Assembly (NCBI GenBank): GCA_002482845.1
Contig: DLGT01000141.1
Coordinates: 51,378-115,377 of the forward strand
DNA from: Saprospiraceae bacterium UBA7687
GTDB taxonomy: Bacteria; Bacteroidota; Bacteroidia; Chitinophagales; Saprospiraceae
Direction: 5' to 3'
DNA: 64,000 nucleotides
Below, piece after piece: positions 56,522-64,000 of the stretch. The notes below the pieces were generated by a model, which was not told where the DNA came from, ran no database searches, and was given only the letters and a program-made list of their open reading frames with translations. Within the stretch, counting starts at the first letter, position 1. Each line of letters begins with the position of its first letter. The translations under genes were made by a program, and so were the position numbers.

Positions 56522-57823
56522 ATGGCGCTTCATTGGAAAATTTTGTTGGGAATTATACTTGGACTCGTGTTTGGCCTAATAGCGTCGTTTTTTGGGATAC
56601 AAAGTTTTGTTATCGATTGGATAAAGCCATTTGGAACAATATTTATTAATCTACTTAAGCTCATAGCTATACCACTTATCTTGGTATCACTGATCAAAGG
56701 ACTAGTCGATCTACAAGACATCAGCAAGTTTAAAGTCATGGGTATAAGAACTTTTGTTCTTTATATTTCTACTACCGTTATTGCTGTTTCTATTGGATTG
56801 TTAATGGTCAATATTATCACACCAGGTGATAGTGTAAGTCCTGCTACCATCACTCAATTGACAGGACAAGCAGAATCTGACATGAAAGTCAAAATTGAAA
56901 ATGCCGCAACTACTGCATCTACAGGACCATTACAATTTTTAATTGATATGGTACCTGACAATTTTTTTAAAGCTGCAAGTGGTAATTCTAATATGCTTCA
57001 AGTCATCTTTTTTGCCATCTTCTTTGGTATTTCGCTTTTATTAGTTGATAAAAAGGTTGGACAACCTGTGATAGATTTCTTTAATGGTCTCAATGAAGTC
57101 ATCATGAAAATGGTAGATCTCATCATGTTGATGGCGCCTATTGCAGTTTTTGCTTTATTGGGTGCATTAATCGTAGAGATAGCAAATCCTGATCTTTTTG
57201 TAGCGCTGATTTGGTATATGGTTACGGTTCTATTAGGCTTGCTTTTAATGATATTTTTTTATGCGGTTGTTGTATATGTTTATGTCAAAAAATCGCCCTT
57301 GGAGTTTTACAAAGCTATCGCACCTGCCCAATTATTAGCATTTTCTACCAGTTCGAGTGCAGCAACATTACCTGTAACTATGGAAAGGGTAGAAGAGCAT
57401 TTGGGCGTGGATAAAGAAGTGAGTAGTTTTGTTTGTCCACTTGGAGCGACTATTAATATGGACGGCACAAGTCTTTACCAAGCAGTTGCAGCAGTATTTA
57501 TCTGCGAAGCATTAAATTTTGAATTGACTTTTGCGGCTCAATTGACTATAATCTTGACAGCAACATTGGCTTCTATTGGTTCTGCAGCAGTACCTGGTGC
57601 TGGGTTGATTATGCTTGTCGTCGTGCTAGAATCACTTGATCTTCCAGCTGAAAGCATGGCCATCGGATTAGCGCTTATTTTTGCTGTGGACAGACCACTG
57701 GATATGTGTAGGACAATTGTCAATATAACTGGTGACTGTATGGTAGCGCTTGTAATAGGTAAATCCTTAAATAAAATCCATGCGCCAAAACCCAAGAATT
57801 GGGATGATAATTATGTTGCATAA
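56522..57823 (+). CDS. Dicarboxylate/amino acid:cation symporter (SDF/DAACS family)
   Basis: A 433-residue inner-membrane transporter of the GltP/DctA/EAAT family, which imports glutamate, aspartate or C4-dicarboxylates with Na+ or H+. Visible signatures are the serine-rich loop AFSTSSSAATLPVTME (about residue 280), the NMDGTSLYQAVAAVFI helix-7 motif (about 323) and the C-terminal GVP-like hairpin, here SAAVPGAGLIML. The late FAVDRPLDMCRTIVNITGD motif carries Asp and Arg substrate contacts; the Arg in DMCRT is typical of acidic amino acid carriers. Eight membrane helices plus two re-entrant loops are expected. It is monocistronic with a strong terminator. Confidence 0.9.
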   Translation: MALHWKILLGIILGLVFGLIASFFGIQSFVIDWIKPFGTIFINLLKLIAIPLILVSLIKGLVDLQDISKFKVMGIRTFVLYISTTVIAVSIGLLMVNIITPGDSVSPATITQLTGQAESDMKVKIENAATTASTGPLQFLIDMVPDNFFKAASGNSNMLQVIFFAIFFGISLLLVDKKVGQPVIDFFNGLNEVIMKMVDLIMLMAPIAVFALLGALIVEIANPDLFVALIWYMVTVLLGLLLMIFFYAVVVYVYVKKSPLEFYKAIAPAQLLAFSTSSSAATLPVTMERVEEHLGVDKEVSSFVCPLGATINMDGTSLYQAVAAVFICEALNFELTFAAQLTIILTATLASIGSAAVPGAGLIMLVVVLESLDLPAESMAIGLALIFAVDRPLDMCRTIVNITGDCMVALVIGKSLNKIHAPKPKNWDDNYVA

Positions 57824-57846
57824 TTTCAAATAACTTACTCTTAAAT

Positions 57847-57884
57847 AAAAGCCATTTTTTCAGATGAGTGAAAAAATGGCTTTT
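57847..57884. terminator. Bidirectional terminator of the symporter and DUF4252 operon
   Basis: A 15-bp perfect stem (57847-57861 with 57870-57884) is based on AAAAGCCATTTTTTC with loop AGATGAGT. T-runs are on both strands, between convergent genes. Confidence 0.85.
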
Positions 57885-57903
57885 TATTTATATAGAAAAA
57901 AAA

Positions 57904-58413
57904 TTAAGGTTTAATTTCTTCTTTTGTCTTTACACTAATGAAGTTGGTCATATCGCCTTTTTGGAAATCCATGCCCATATCGGCGAGTTCTTCAAATATA
58001 ATTTTACCGGACAATATGAAGTAAACATTGACATCTGAAGTATTAACTTGTGCGTAGATCTTATTTAGAAACTTGCCACTTTCTAGACCATACAATTTTA
58101 CTTTTTGGTTTTTGTTTTTAACATCAATTAAAAGATCAAATTTATCTCGAGATAAGACATTTGCAATTTTAGTTTTGTCACTACTCTCAATATCCTTTTT
58201 ATTTTCGAAAAGGAAAACTTCCACTGTTTCGATGGTACTTTTTACTTTTGAATTAGATTCATTCAGCATTTTTAATGCATCACCAGTAAAATTTACTGCA
58301 AGTACGCCATCGTCATTTTTATATTTTCTGAATACTTGATCGATATTTTTTTGCGCATTTGTTTGTAATGCGAAGATTCCTAGTATGATAATGAGTAAAG
58401 ATTTTAAGCTCAT
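57904..58413 (-). CDS. DUF4252-like secreted protein (third of three)
   Basis: A 169-residue protein with a signal peptide (1-20, ending TNA). The body is like DUF4252: an N-terminal IDQVFRKYKNDDGVLAVNFTGDALKML, a central KSTIETVEVFLFEN and a C-terminal VNVYFILSGKIIFEELADMGMDF. DUF4252 function is unknown. It is the last gene of an ECF sigma/anti-sigma/DUF4252 unit, 37 nt after the middle paralog. It is only moderately similar to its two neighbours, so the duplications are old. Confidence 0.72.
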   Translation of the reverse strand: MSLKSLLIIILGIFALQTNAQKNIDQVFRKYKNDDGVLAVNFTGDALKMLNESNSKVKSTIETVEVFLFENKKDIESSDKTKIANVLSRDKFDLLIDVKNKNQKVKLYGLESGKFLNKIYAQVNTSDVNVYFILSGKIIFEELADMGMDFQKGDMTNFISVKTKEEIKP

Positions 58414-58450
58414 GGTTTTGATTTTTAAATTTAAATAATTTCGGGTTTAA

Positions 58451-58972
58451 TTATTTTGATGGGATGTTTTTTTTGATATCAGCAAATGAGATATTTTTTA
58501 AATCATCTGGGTGGAAATCAGTTTTCAGATGGATACAAGCCAAATCACTGCCATCAGCGCTCAAAATGACAATATTTTTGATCATATCTTTTTTTTCTTG
58601 TACCATGATTTTGAGATGTTGATCTTCAGATCGCAAACTAATATATTCATCAAACTGATCTTTGTCTTTTACACTTTTTATAAAATTATTGACGATGGCA
58701 CTGACATTAAATTTAGATTGATCTAGCGTGGTGGTGGCAACTCTGATGGATTTGATGTGTTTTGCAATCCGAATCAAATCCATGTTTTTTAGTTCATCAT
58801 CGCCGCGTTCAGCTATTTTTAGTCCAAGATATAGTGCCCAACCTGGTATTTTTATACCTTCATAATGTTCTGTTTTTTTTATCTGTTTGATGATATTATT
58901 AACAGACTTCTGACTAAATAAATTTGGAACGAAACCCAGTGAACATATGATAAAGATAAATAAATATTTCAT
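58451..58972 (-). CDS. DUF4252-like secreted protein (second of three)
   Basis: A 173-residue protein with a signal peptide (1-20). The body has IPGWALYLGLKIAERGDDELKNMDLIRIAKHIKSIRVAT, followed by a beta-rich part with a ILSADGSDLACIHLKTDF strand pair, matching the general DUF4252 plan. It is the most diverged of the three. It lies 28 nt after the first paralog's stop and is co-transcribed. Function unknown; envelope-stress association is inferred from the sigma-factor operon. Confidence 0.68.
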   Translation of the reverse strand: MKYLFIFIICSLGFVPNLFSQKSVNNIIKQIKKTEHYEGIKIPGWALYLGLKIAERGDDELKNMDLIRIAKHIKSIRVATTTLDQSKFNVSAIVNNFIKSVKDKDQFDEYISLRSEDQHLKIMVQEKKDMIKNIVILSADGSDLACIHLKTDFHPDDLKNISFADIKKNIPSK

Positions 58973-59000
58973 TTTTGTTTGACTTTTGTGGTGAAACCAA

Positions 59001-59513
59001 TTATTTCTTTTTATTCACTTTCTCAAGGTGCTCGGCACCATCGATGTCTAATTTTTTAGCGAGTTTTGATATTTTTGCTAGGTCAATATTTCCCACAAAA
59101 CTCATCATTACAAAATCATCTTTGCCGCCAACCAAAAGCAATAATTCGGAAATTATTCCATTAGTTTCTTTAGTCACAAATCTCACATTTGAGTCTTTGT
59201 CTCTTACCGTCACAAGTTCTTCGTACTCTTTGATATTGAGCCTTTTATTTGCTTCTTTATAGACTTTGTCTGGATTAACTTCTGTGGTCAAAATTCTTAG
59301 TCCTTTGAGGTCTTTTACTATGGAAGCCAATTCTTGGTCAGAACTACCATCTGTAGCTTTACTTACCATTTGGAACATTTTTGGACTGACATAAACTACT
59401 GTAAAGTTTTCATCTTCTTGATAATCTTTAAAGAATCTTTCGATGGCATCAATTTGTGCAAAGGATGCGGAACTGATAAACATAGCAATTGCTAATGAAA
59501 AAAGAGTTTTCAT
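59001..59513 (-). CDS. DUF4252-like secreted protein (first of three)
   Basis: A 170-residue protein, with signal peptide ending SSASFA (residues 1-19). It then follows the DUF4252 pattern best of the three: IERFFKDYQEDENFTVVYVSPKMFQMV, LASIVKDLKGLRILTTE and LLLLVGGKDDFVMMSFVGNIDLAKISKLAKKLDIDGAEHLEKV. It is probably a periplasmic or outer-membrane-associated protein. It lies 39 nt after the anti-sigma gene and is in the same operon. It is a plausible regulon member or target of the sigma factor. Confidence 0.78.
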   Translation of the reverse strand: MKTLFSLAIAMFISSASFAQIDAIERFFKDYQEDENFTVVYVSPKMFQMVSKATDGSSDQELASIVKDLKGLRILTTEVNPDKVYKEANKRLNIKEYEELVTVRDKDSNVRFVTKETNGIISELLLLVGGKDDFVMMSFVGNIDLAKISKLAKKLDIDGAEHLEKVNKKK

Positions 59514-59552
59514 GATTTAAATGATTTTAAAATGTTTAGAATGAAAGGATTA

Positions 59553-60035
59553 TTACTTAAAAATGGATGCTTTTTCGAGCGAACCCATATTTTCTTTTAC
59601 GGTTTTTGTACTACTATTTAACTTTTTTGAGAGTAAAGCAAGCGCTTGTTTGGTTACTCTCAATGCTTCTTCTGGATCTTCTATTTCTTGTACTTGAGAA
59701 TAAGTTTCTTTAGGTTGGTCATTATTGTTCAAATTTTTAACTACAATGATTGACCCGATTGTCAAAACAAATATTGCTGCTGCTGCAAAAATATACTTTT
59801 TGATAGACAACGATCTAACCTTTAATGTTGGTTTTGATTCTGTCTCAGATGATTGATTATCAATTGGATATGTTATTCTGCTTTCATTGTCGAAAAATCC
59901 AAACAAGTCTTTGAAAGCTGCATGTTCTTCTGCAACATCAGTTGACTTAAAATATTCTTTTAACACTTTTTCGTCTTCCAATGAAGTCTCACCTTCCCAA
60001 TATTTTTCTAGTAAATTATCTATATCAGGCCTCAT
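59553..60035 (-). CDS. Putative membrane anti-sigma factor
   Basis: A 160-residue protein. The N-terminal cytosolic part (1-78; DIDNLLEKYWEGETSLEDEKVLKEYFKS) resembles the zinc-less anti-sigma N-termini of Bacteroidota. One membrane helix spans about 80-100. The periplasmic tail (about 105-160) is helical and Lys/Ser-rich. It overlaps the sigma gene by 11 nt and is probably translationally coupled, the usual arrangement for a cognate anti-sigma factor. No catalytic motif is present; it should hold the ECF factor at the membrane. Confidence 0.75.
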   Translation of the reverse strand: MRPDIDNLLEKYWEGETSLEDEKVLKEYFKSTDVAEEHAAFKDLFGFFDNESRITYPIDNQSSETESKPTLKVRSLSIKKYIFAAAAIFVLTIGSIIVVKNLNNNDQPKETYSQVQEIEDPEEALRVTKQALALLSKKLNSSTKTVKENMGSLEKASIFK

Positions 60036-60540
60036 ATTTTTTAAAATTTCTTTTTAACAATTGTTCCTTGAGCGTTTTTCTTGCTCTGTGCAGACTTACT
60101 TTTACAAAATCGAGTGTTGTCTCGGTCATATCTGCGATCTCTTGGTATGTATAACCTTCCACATCTCTGAGGTGAATGATCATTTTTTGTTTTTCAGGAA
60201 GCTGATTCACAAGTGACATTATATTGCCAAATCGTTCATCATTTTCCATTTTTTTGTCTTGTGTGACATCACTATCTCTCAAGTGATGGTAATCAGAAAT
60301 GTCTAATGAAGCTACTTTTTTATTTCTGGTCTTATCAATGGCCATGTTTCTGGTCACTGTCATACACCATGCTTCTTTATTGTCAATTTCTTTAAATTGA
60401 TCCATACGGTTCCAAATCTTAATCATGAGCTCCTGCATGATATCTTCAGCATCAAAAGTATTGCCCACTATATTCAAAGCAAATCGGTATAACTTATCTT
60501 TAAATGGTAAATCGATGGCTTTCATTTTATCTTGGCTCAT
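60025..60540 (-). CDS. RNA polymerase ECF sigma factor
   Basis: A 171-residue sigma-70 ECF factor. Region 2 is KDKLYRFALNIVGNTFDAEDIMQELMIKIWNRM (about 14-46) and region 4 is VNQLPEKQKMIIHLRDVEGYTYQEIADMTETTLDFVKVSLHRARKTLKEQL (about 112-162). I start at 60540 rather than at an open extension to 60612. A promoter-like TGTAAC-N17-CGTC lies inside that extension, and homology starts after MSQDKMKAIDL. It heads the operon with anti-sigma and DUF4252 genes and probably controls its own expression. Confidence 0.9.
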   Translation of the reverse strand: MSQDKMKAIDLPFKDKLYRFALNIVGNTFDAEDIMQELMIKIWNRMDQFKEIDNKEAWCMTVTRNMAIDKTRNKKVASLDISDYHHLRDSDVTQDKKMENDERFGNIMSLVNQLPEKQKMIIHLRDVEGYTYQEIADMTETTLDFVKVSLHRARKTLKEQLLKRNFKKYEA

Positions 60541-60553
60541 TGTATATTCAGAT

Positions 60554-60580
60554 GACGACCTTGGGTTAGTAAATGTTACA
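60554..60580 (-). promoter_or_regulatory. Putative ECF-type autoregulatory promoter
   Basis: On the minus strand, TGTAAC (60580-60575) and CGTC (60557-60554) are separated by 17 nt, and the ATG at 60540 follows 13 nt after the CGTC. TGTAAC/CGTC is the common promoter pattern of autoregulated ECF factors. Confidence 0.6.
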
Positions 60581-60727
60581 AAAGTCATAAAATTTTGTGA
60601 AATTTTATTCATTTTGCTACTATTTGAGTGTTTTTTGCCTTTGGGTTCGGAATATTTTGTGATAAAATGGCGTTTTGATGAACGGATAAAGCTAATTTTG
60701 GCCTTTCATAAAAATTAATCAGGAGCA

Positions 60728-62254
60728 TTGGGCGTCATTCAGAGACAAAGTCTTAAGTTTACAATTATAAATTTCATAGGTACCTTTTTGGGATTTTTGA
60801 GTGTAATCTTCATTCATTCCCTGGAAAAAGAAATGTATGGCTTATTTCAGTTTTTGCATAGTAGTGCTTCATTGCTTATACCTATCCTTGGTCTTGGAAT
60901 ACATGGTGCCATTATAAAATACACGCCCATTTTTGAAAAAAGAAACGCTTCTAATCATTTTTTGGCTTTCTCTTTAGTTATTACAACCATTTGTGCCGCT
61001 TTTTCAATTTTGTTGGTTTCAGGTTTGTATTATGTTTTACATCCATATTTGAGTATATATTTTAAAAACTTTAAAGAAACGGATGAAAACAAATATACTA
61101 TTTTACTACTTGGGGTAATATTTTTATATACAGCTGTTTTCGTTGCTTTGGCGATAAGCAGGTATCGGATAGTTGTACCTGATTTAATTAATTCAGTAGG
61201 ACTCAAAATCTTTTTGCCCATACTTATTTTACTATATTACTTTAAAATTATAACATCTAGTGGTTTTATCAATATTGCCATTATCTACTTTATTTTGATT
61301 GCTATTGTCTTATTTATTTATGTGTTGAAATTATCGAATCATGACTCTAAACCTAGATTAAATATTTTAAACAAAAGTGAATATAAAGGGCTTTTTGGAT
61401 TTATGTTTTTCTCAAGCTTAAATAGCCTTGGGGCAAATCTGGCACTAAGAATGGATGTCGTAATGATCGGTCTTATGATCAGTAAAGAAGCTGTTGGTAT
61501 ATATTTTATTATACAAGTGATTTCCAATGTCATGGACATCCCTAATAAAGCAATTAGTCAAATCACAAGCCCTGTCATAGCTAAGAGTTGGGTAGATGAA
61601 GATAATAATAATATTCAAAATATCTATCAGAAGTCTTCTATTTATGGAGCTATCATCTCGGTTTTTCTGTTTTTAATGATATATGTCATTTGGGCTGACA
61701 TTATCTTACTCATGCCAAAAGGAAAAGATGGATTGACATTGGAGCTAGCACTTAGTATTTTTACTTTCCTTGGATTGGCCAAAATTGTTGATATCGTCAC
61801 TGGCGTAAATTCAAACATCATTTCTTATTCAAAATACTATAAGTTTCACATGTATTTTCTTGTAATATTGGGCGTTTTTAATTTAGTATTAAATTATTTA
61901 TTTTTGACAAAGTATGGATTAGTAGGTGCAGCATTTGCTACATTCTTGTCAGTCATTATTTTTAATGTACTAAAACATTTGTTTGTCTATTTTAAGTTTG
62001 GGTTTTCACTTCAAAAGCTTCCTTTACTACAAGTTATTTTAACCGGAGTTTTTGTATTTGTAGTAATGCTTATTGTCCAACCTCCTTTTCACCCGATAGT
62101 TAACATTATCATGAAAGTTATTACCTTAATTATTCTTTATGCACCCATCATTTGGTTTGCAAATCCAGGAGGTGACGTCAGGAATCAGCTGTCCCAAATA
62201 CTTAAAGATTATAAAACTTATCTACCCAAAGGTATAAGTAAATATCTCCCATAA
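60728..62254 (+). CDS. Wzx-like polysaccharide flippase (oligosaccharide flippase family)
   Basis: A 508-residue polytopic inner-membrane protein of the MOP superfamily, with about 14 membrane segments. Members flip lipid-linked glycans for lipopolysaccharide, capsule or exopolysaccharide. The N-terminus MGVIQRQSLKFTIINFIGTFLG matches the usual start of this group and justifies TTG at 60728. An AGGAG at 60721-60725 lies just upstream, notable because Shine-Dalgarno sites are rare in this phylum. A -7-like TAATTTTG is at 60693-60700. No other glycan genes adjoin it, apart from the mannosyltransferase far upstream, so the lipid-linked substrate is unknown. Confidence 0.82.
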   Translation: MGVIQRQSLKFTIINFIGTFLGFLSVIFIHSLEKEMYGLFQFLHSSASLLIPILGLGIHGAIIKYTPIFEKRNASNHFLAFSLVITTICAAFSILLVSGLYYVLHPYLSIYFKNFKETDENKYTILLLGVIFLYTAVFVALAISRYRIVVPDLINSVGLKIFLPILILLYYFKIITSSGFINIAIIYFILIAIVLFIYVLKLSNHDSKPRLNILNKSEYKGLFGFMFFSSLNSLGANLALRMDVVMIGLMISKEAVGIYFIIQVISNVMDIPNKAISQITSPVIAKSWVDEDNNNIQNIYQKSSIYGAIISVFLFLMIYVIWADIILLMPKGKDGLTLELALSIFTFLGLAKIVDIVTGVNSNIISYSKYYKFHMYFLVILGVFNLVLNYLFLTKYGLVGAAFATFLSVIIFNVLKHLFVYFKFGFSLQKLPLLQVILTGVFVFVVMLIVQPPFHPIVNIIMKVITLIILYAPIIWFANPGGDVRNQLSQILKDYKTYLPKGISKYLP

Positions 62255-62362
62255 TGCAACGATATGATATTTTAAGATGTTAATATGTGATTAGTTTTTA
62301 TCTTTGTCATCAATTTTAATTGACCTCAATTAAGGGTCTTATAATAGTAAATAAAAAATTAG

Positions 62363-62863
62363 ATGGATATTGCTGTATTTCCTGGTTCTTTTGATCCAAT
62401 CACTCTTGGTCACGTGGACTTGGTATCTCGAGCTCAACCATTATTTGATAAAATCATTGTGGCTGTAGGTGTTAATAATCAAAAAAGTACCCTATTCCCT
62501 TTAGAGAAACGATTAGAGTGGCTTCAAGATGTATTTAAAGATTTTCCTAAAGTTGAGATTGCATTTTTTGAAGGGCTAACTGTCAAATTTTGTGAAACTC
62601 AAAACGCTAGATATCTTGTCAGAGGATTGAGGAACGCATCAGATTTTGATTATGAAAAAACGATTTCTCAATTGAATACCATCATTGGAAAAGATCTTGA
62701 GACGATATTTTTAATAAGCCAACCAGAATTTTCACACATCAGCTCTACTATTGTAAGAGAGATCATCAAAGGTCGCGGCAATGTCAGCCCATTTGTTCCA
62801 AAAATTATATCAGAAGAACTTAATGCGGTTAATTTAGCTGATCTTCTAAAACATAAATCCTAA
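62363..62863 (+). CDS. coaD: Phosphopantetheine adenylyltransferase
   Basis: A 166-residue nucleotidyltransferase-fold enzyme that adenylates 4'-phosphopantetheine, the penultimate step of CoA synthesis. The motifs are AVFPGSFDPITLGHVDLVSRA (T/HxGH nucleotide site, about 4-24), the YLVRGLRNASDFDYE substrate loop (about 87-101) and the ISSTIVREII signature near residue 128. Length matches the family. TATCTTTG at 62299-62306 fits a -7 box with a ~55-nt leader, although no clear -33 box is seen. It is followed 23 nt later by the pruA-like gene. Confidence 0.93.
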   Translation: MDIAVFPGSFDPITLGHVDLVSRAQPLFDKIIVAVGVNNQKSTLFPLEKRLEWLQDVFKDFPKVEIAFFEGLTVKFCETQNARYLVRGLRNASDFDYEKTISQLNTIIGKDLETIFLISQPEFSHISSTIVREIIKGRGNVSPFVPKIISEELNAVNLADLLKHKS

Positions 62864-62886
62864 TTCAAATTTAACCATATTTTATT

Positions 62887-64000
62887 ATGTCAAATGCATT
62901 TTTTAAAGTTCCAACTGCGGTAAACGAACCCGTAAAATCCTATGCTCCTGGCTCATCTGAACGCAAAAGCGTAAAAGCAGCTCTAGCAAGTTTGAAAAGT
63001 ACACAAGTGGATATTCCTATGTTTATTGGTGGTAAAAAGGTTTTTACAAATAATAAAAAAAGTATACACCCACCACATGAGTTAAGTCATACTTTGGGTA
63101 CGTATTCCGTAGGTACGCAAGACCATGTGAAACAAGCCATTGATGCCGCTCTAGCAGCCAAAGAAAAATGGGCCAATATGCCATGGCAAGATAGGGCTGC
63201 AATATTCTTAAAAGCTGCTGATCTTCTAGCTGGGCCATATCGAGCGACCATGAATGCGGCTACGATGCTTGGCCAGTCAAAAAATATCTATCAGGCAGAA
63301 ATAGATGCCGTTTGCGAATTGGTAGATTTCTTTAAGTTTAATGTGCAATACATGACAGAAATGTATGCTCAGCAACCTGAAAGTGCACCGGGCATATGGA
63401 ATAGATTGGAATATAGACCATTAGAAGGTTTTATATTTGCACTTACACCATTCAATTTTACATCCATCGCGGCCAATCTTTGTGGCGCTCCTGCTATGTT
63501 GGGCAATACTGTAGTGTGGAAGCCATCAGAAACGCAGATCTATTCAGCTGCTGTAATCATGGAGATATATGAAGCAGCGGGACTACCACCAGGGGTAATT
63601 AATTTGGTTTTTGTAGATGGTCCAAGTGCGGGAGATGTCATATTTAATCACCCTGATTTTGCTGGCATACACTTTACAGGTAGTACAGGCGTTTTCCAAA
63701 GAATATGGAAAACCATAGGTGAAAATATCAATAAATATAAGACCTATCCTAGGCTAGTAGGAGAGACTGGTGGTAAAGATTTTGTGGTAGCACATGGATC
63801 TTCCAATGCAAAAGAAGTAGCGGTGGCTTTATCAAGAGGCGCATTCGAATACCAAGGACAAAAATGTTCAGCAGCTTCTAGGGCATATATCGCAAAATCT
63901 ATTTGGCAGGACGTAAAGGCCCATTTGCAACAAGATTTGAATGATTTTAACATGGGAAGTCCAGAAGATTTTACCAATTTTATCAACGCAGTAATCGACG
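62887..64000 (+). CDS. pruA: L-glutamate gamma-semialdehyde (1-pyrroline-5-carboxylate) dehydrogenase, 5' part
   Basis: The first 371 codons of an NAD-dependent aldehyde dehydrogenase; the frame is open to the window edge. It oxidises glutamate semialdehyde, from proline breakdown, to glutamate. The start MSNAFFKVPTAVNEPVKSYAPGS is typical of the Bacteroidota enzyme. Also visible are ALTPFNFTSIAANL, VWKPSETQ, the NAD-loop HFTGSTGVFQRIW, VGETGGKDFVVAH (catalytic Glu) and FEYQGQKCSAASRAYI (catalytic Cys). It follows coaD with a 23-nt gap and may be co-transcribed. The missing C-terminal ~170 residues lie beyond the window. Confidence 0.93.
   Translation, partial: MSNAFFKVPTAVNEPVKSYAPGSSERKSVKAALASLKSTQVDIPMFIGGKKVFTNNKKSIHPPHELSHTLGTYSVGTQDHVKQAIDAALAAKEKWANMPWQDRAAIFLKAADLLAGPYRATMNAATMLGQSKNIYQAEIDAVCELVDFFKFNVQYMTEMYAQQPESAPGIWNRLEYRPLEGFIFALTPFNFTSIAANLCGAPAMLGNTVVWKPSETQIYSAAVIMEIYEAAGLPPGVINLVFVDGPSAGDVIFNHPDFAGIHFTGSTGVFQRIWKTIGENINKYKTYPRLVGETGGKDFVVAHGSSNAKEVAVALSRGAFEYQGQKCSAASRAYIAKSIWQDVKAHLQQDLNDFNMGSPEDFTNFINAVID

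Noticed and set aside
60541..60612. N-terminal extension of the second ECF sigma factor
   Set aside because: It contains the TGTAAC/CGTC promoter pattern and no homology, so it is more likely untranslated.

Overview
The window is AT-rich and looks like a chromosomal segment of a free-living, probably environmental Bacteroidota, perhaps of the Saprospiria/Chitinophagia side of the phylum (family-level placement is inference). The evidence is type IX secretion (T9SS) C-terminal sorting domains of both type A and type B, three TonB-dependent receptors with carboxypeptidase-like or plug N-termini, FecI/FecR-type sigma/anti-sigma genes, DUF4252 proteins next to an ECF sigma factor, a fused E1 alpha/beta ketoacid dehydrogenase, and -7 boxes of the form TAnnTTTG. 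No rRNA, tRNA or CRISPR array was seen.

Layout. 1-93: possible start of nuoA (minus). 318-3601 (minus): NhaD-type Na+/H+ antiporter, a small membrane/secreted protein, and a TlpA-like plus redoxin pair. 3763-5265 (plus): pyrR-pyrB. 5462-12151 (minus): a SusE/F-like repeat protein with a T9SS tail, a polyprenol-phosphate mannosyltransferase, a T9SS type A protein split by a frameshift, and a small lipoprotein. 12644-21901 (minus): a surface-signalling and uptake cluster of two TonB-dependent receptors, a head-GIN-like lipoprotein, ECF sigma factor, FecR anti-sigma factor, and an STN-domain protein that ends in surface repeats rather than a TonB barrel. 22092-31245: mostly housekeeping genes (alkA-like glycosylase, E1 alpha/beta fusion, map, a TonB receptor, a metallo-hydrolase, ribH, a TPR protein).

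32169-56053 (minus) is occupied by two giant tandem paralogs of 4278 and 3519 residues. Each has a signal peptide, a long array of PPC-like repeats, a shared Cys-rich block, PKD/SprB-like modules and a CHU_C type B T9SS sorting domain. They are the most striking accessory content and are probably cell-surface adhesins or gliding/biofilm proteins. The first contains an internal in-frame repeat with a period of exactly 756 bp.

56522-64000: an SDF-type dicarboxylate symporter, then an ECF sigma/anti-sigma/three-DUF4252 operon with a recognisable ECF-type promoter, a Wzx-like flippase, coaD, and the 5' part of a pruA-like dehydrogenase that runs off the end.

The intergenic DNA is informative. 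It holds several long-stemmed terminators, a MITE-like element with inverted ends and a 5-bp duplication (22828-23061), a three-hairpin REP-like element (31458-31538), an 11-unit array of a degenerate 11-bp repeat (31795-31915), a pair of ~75-bp direct repeats (29747-29918), and a perfect dyad overlapping the putative pyrR promoter (3734-3758).
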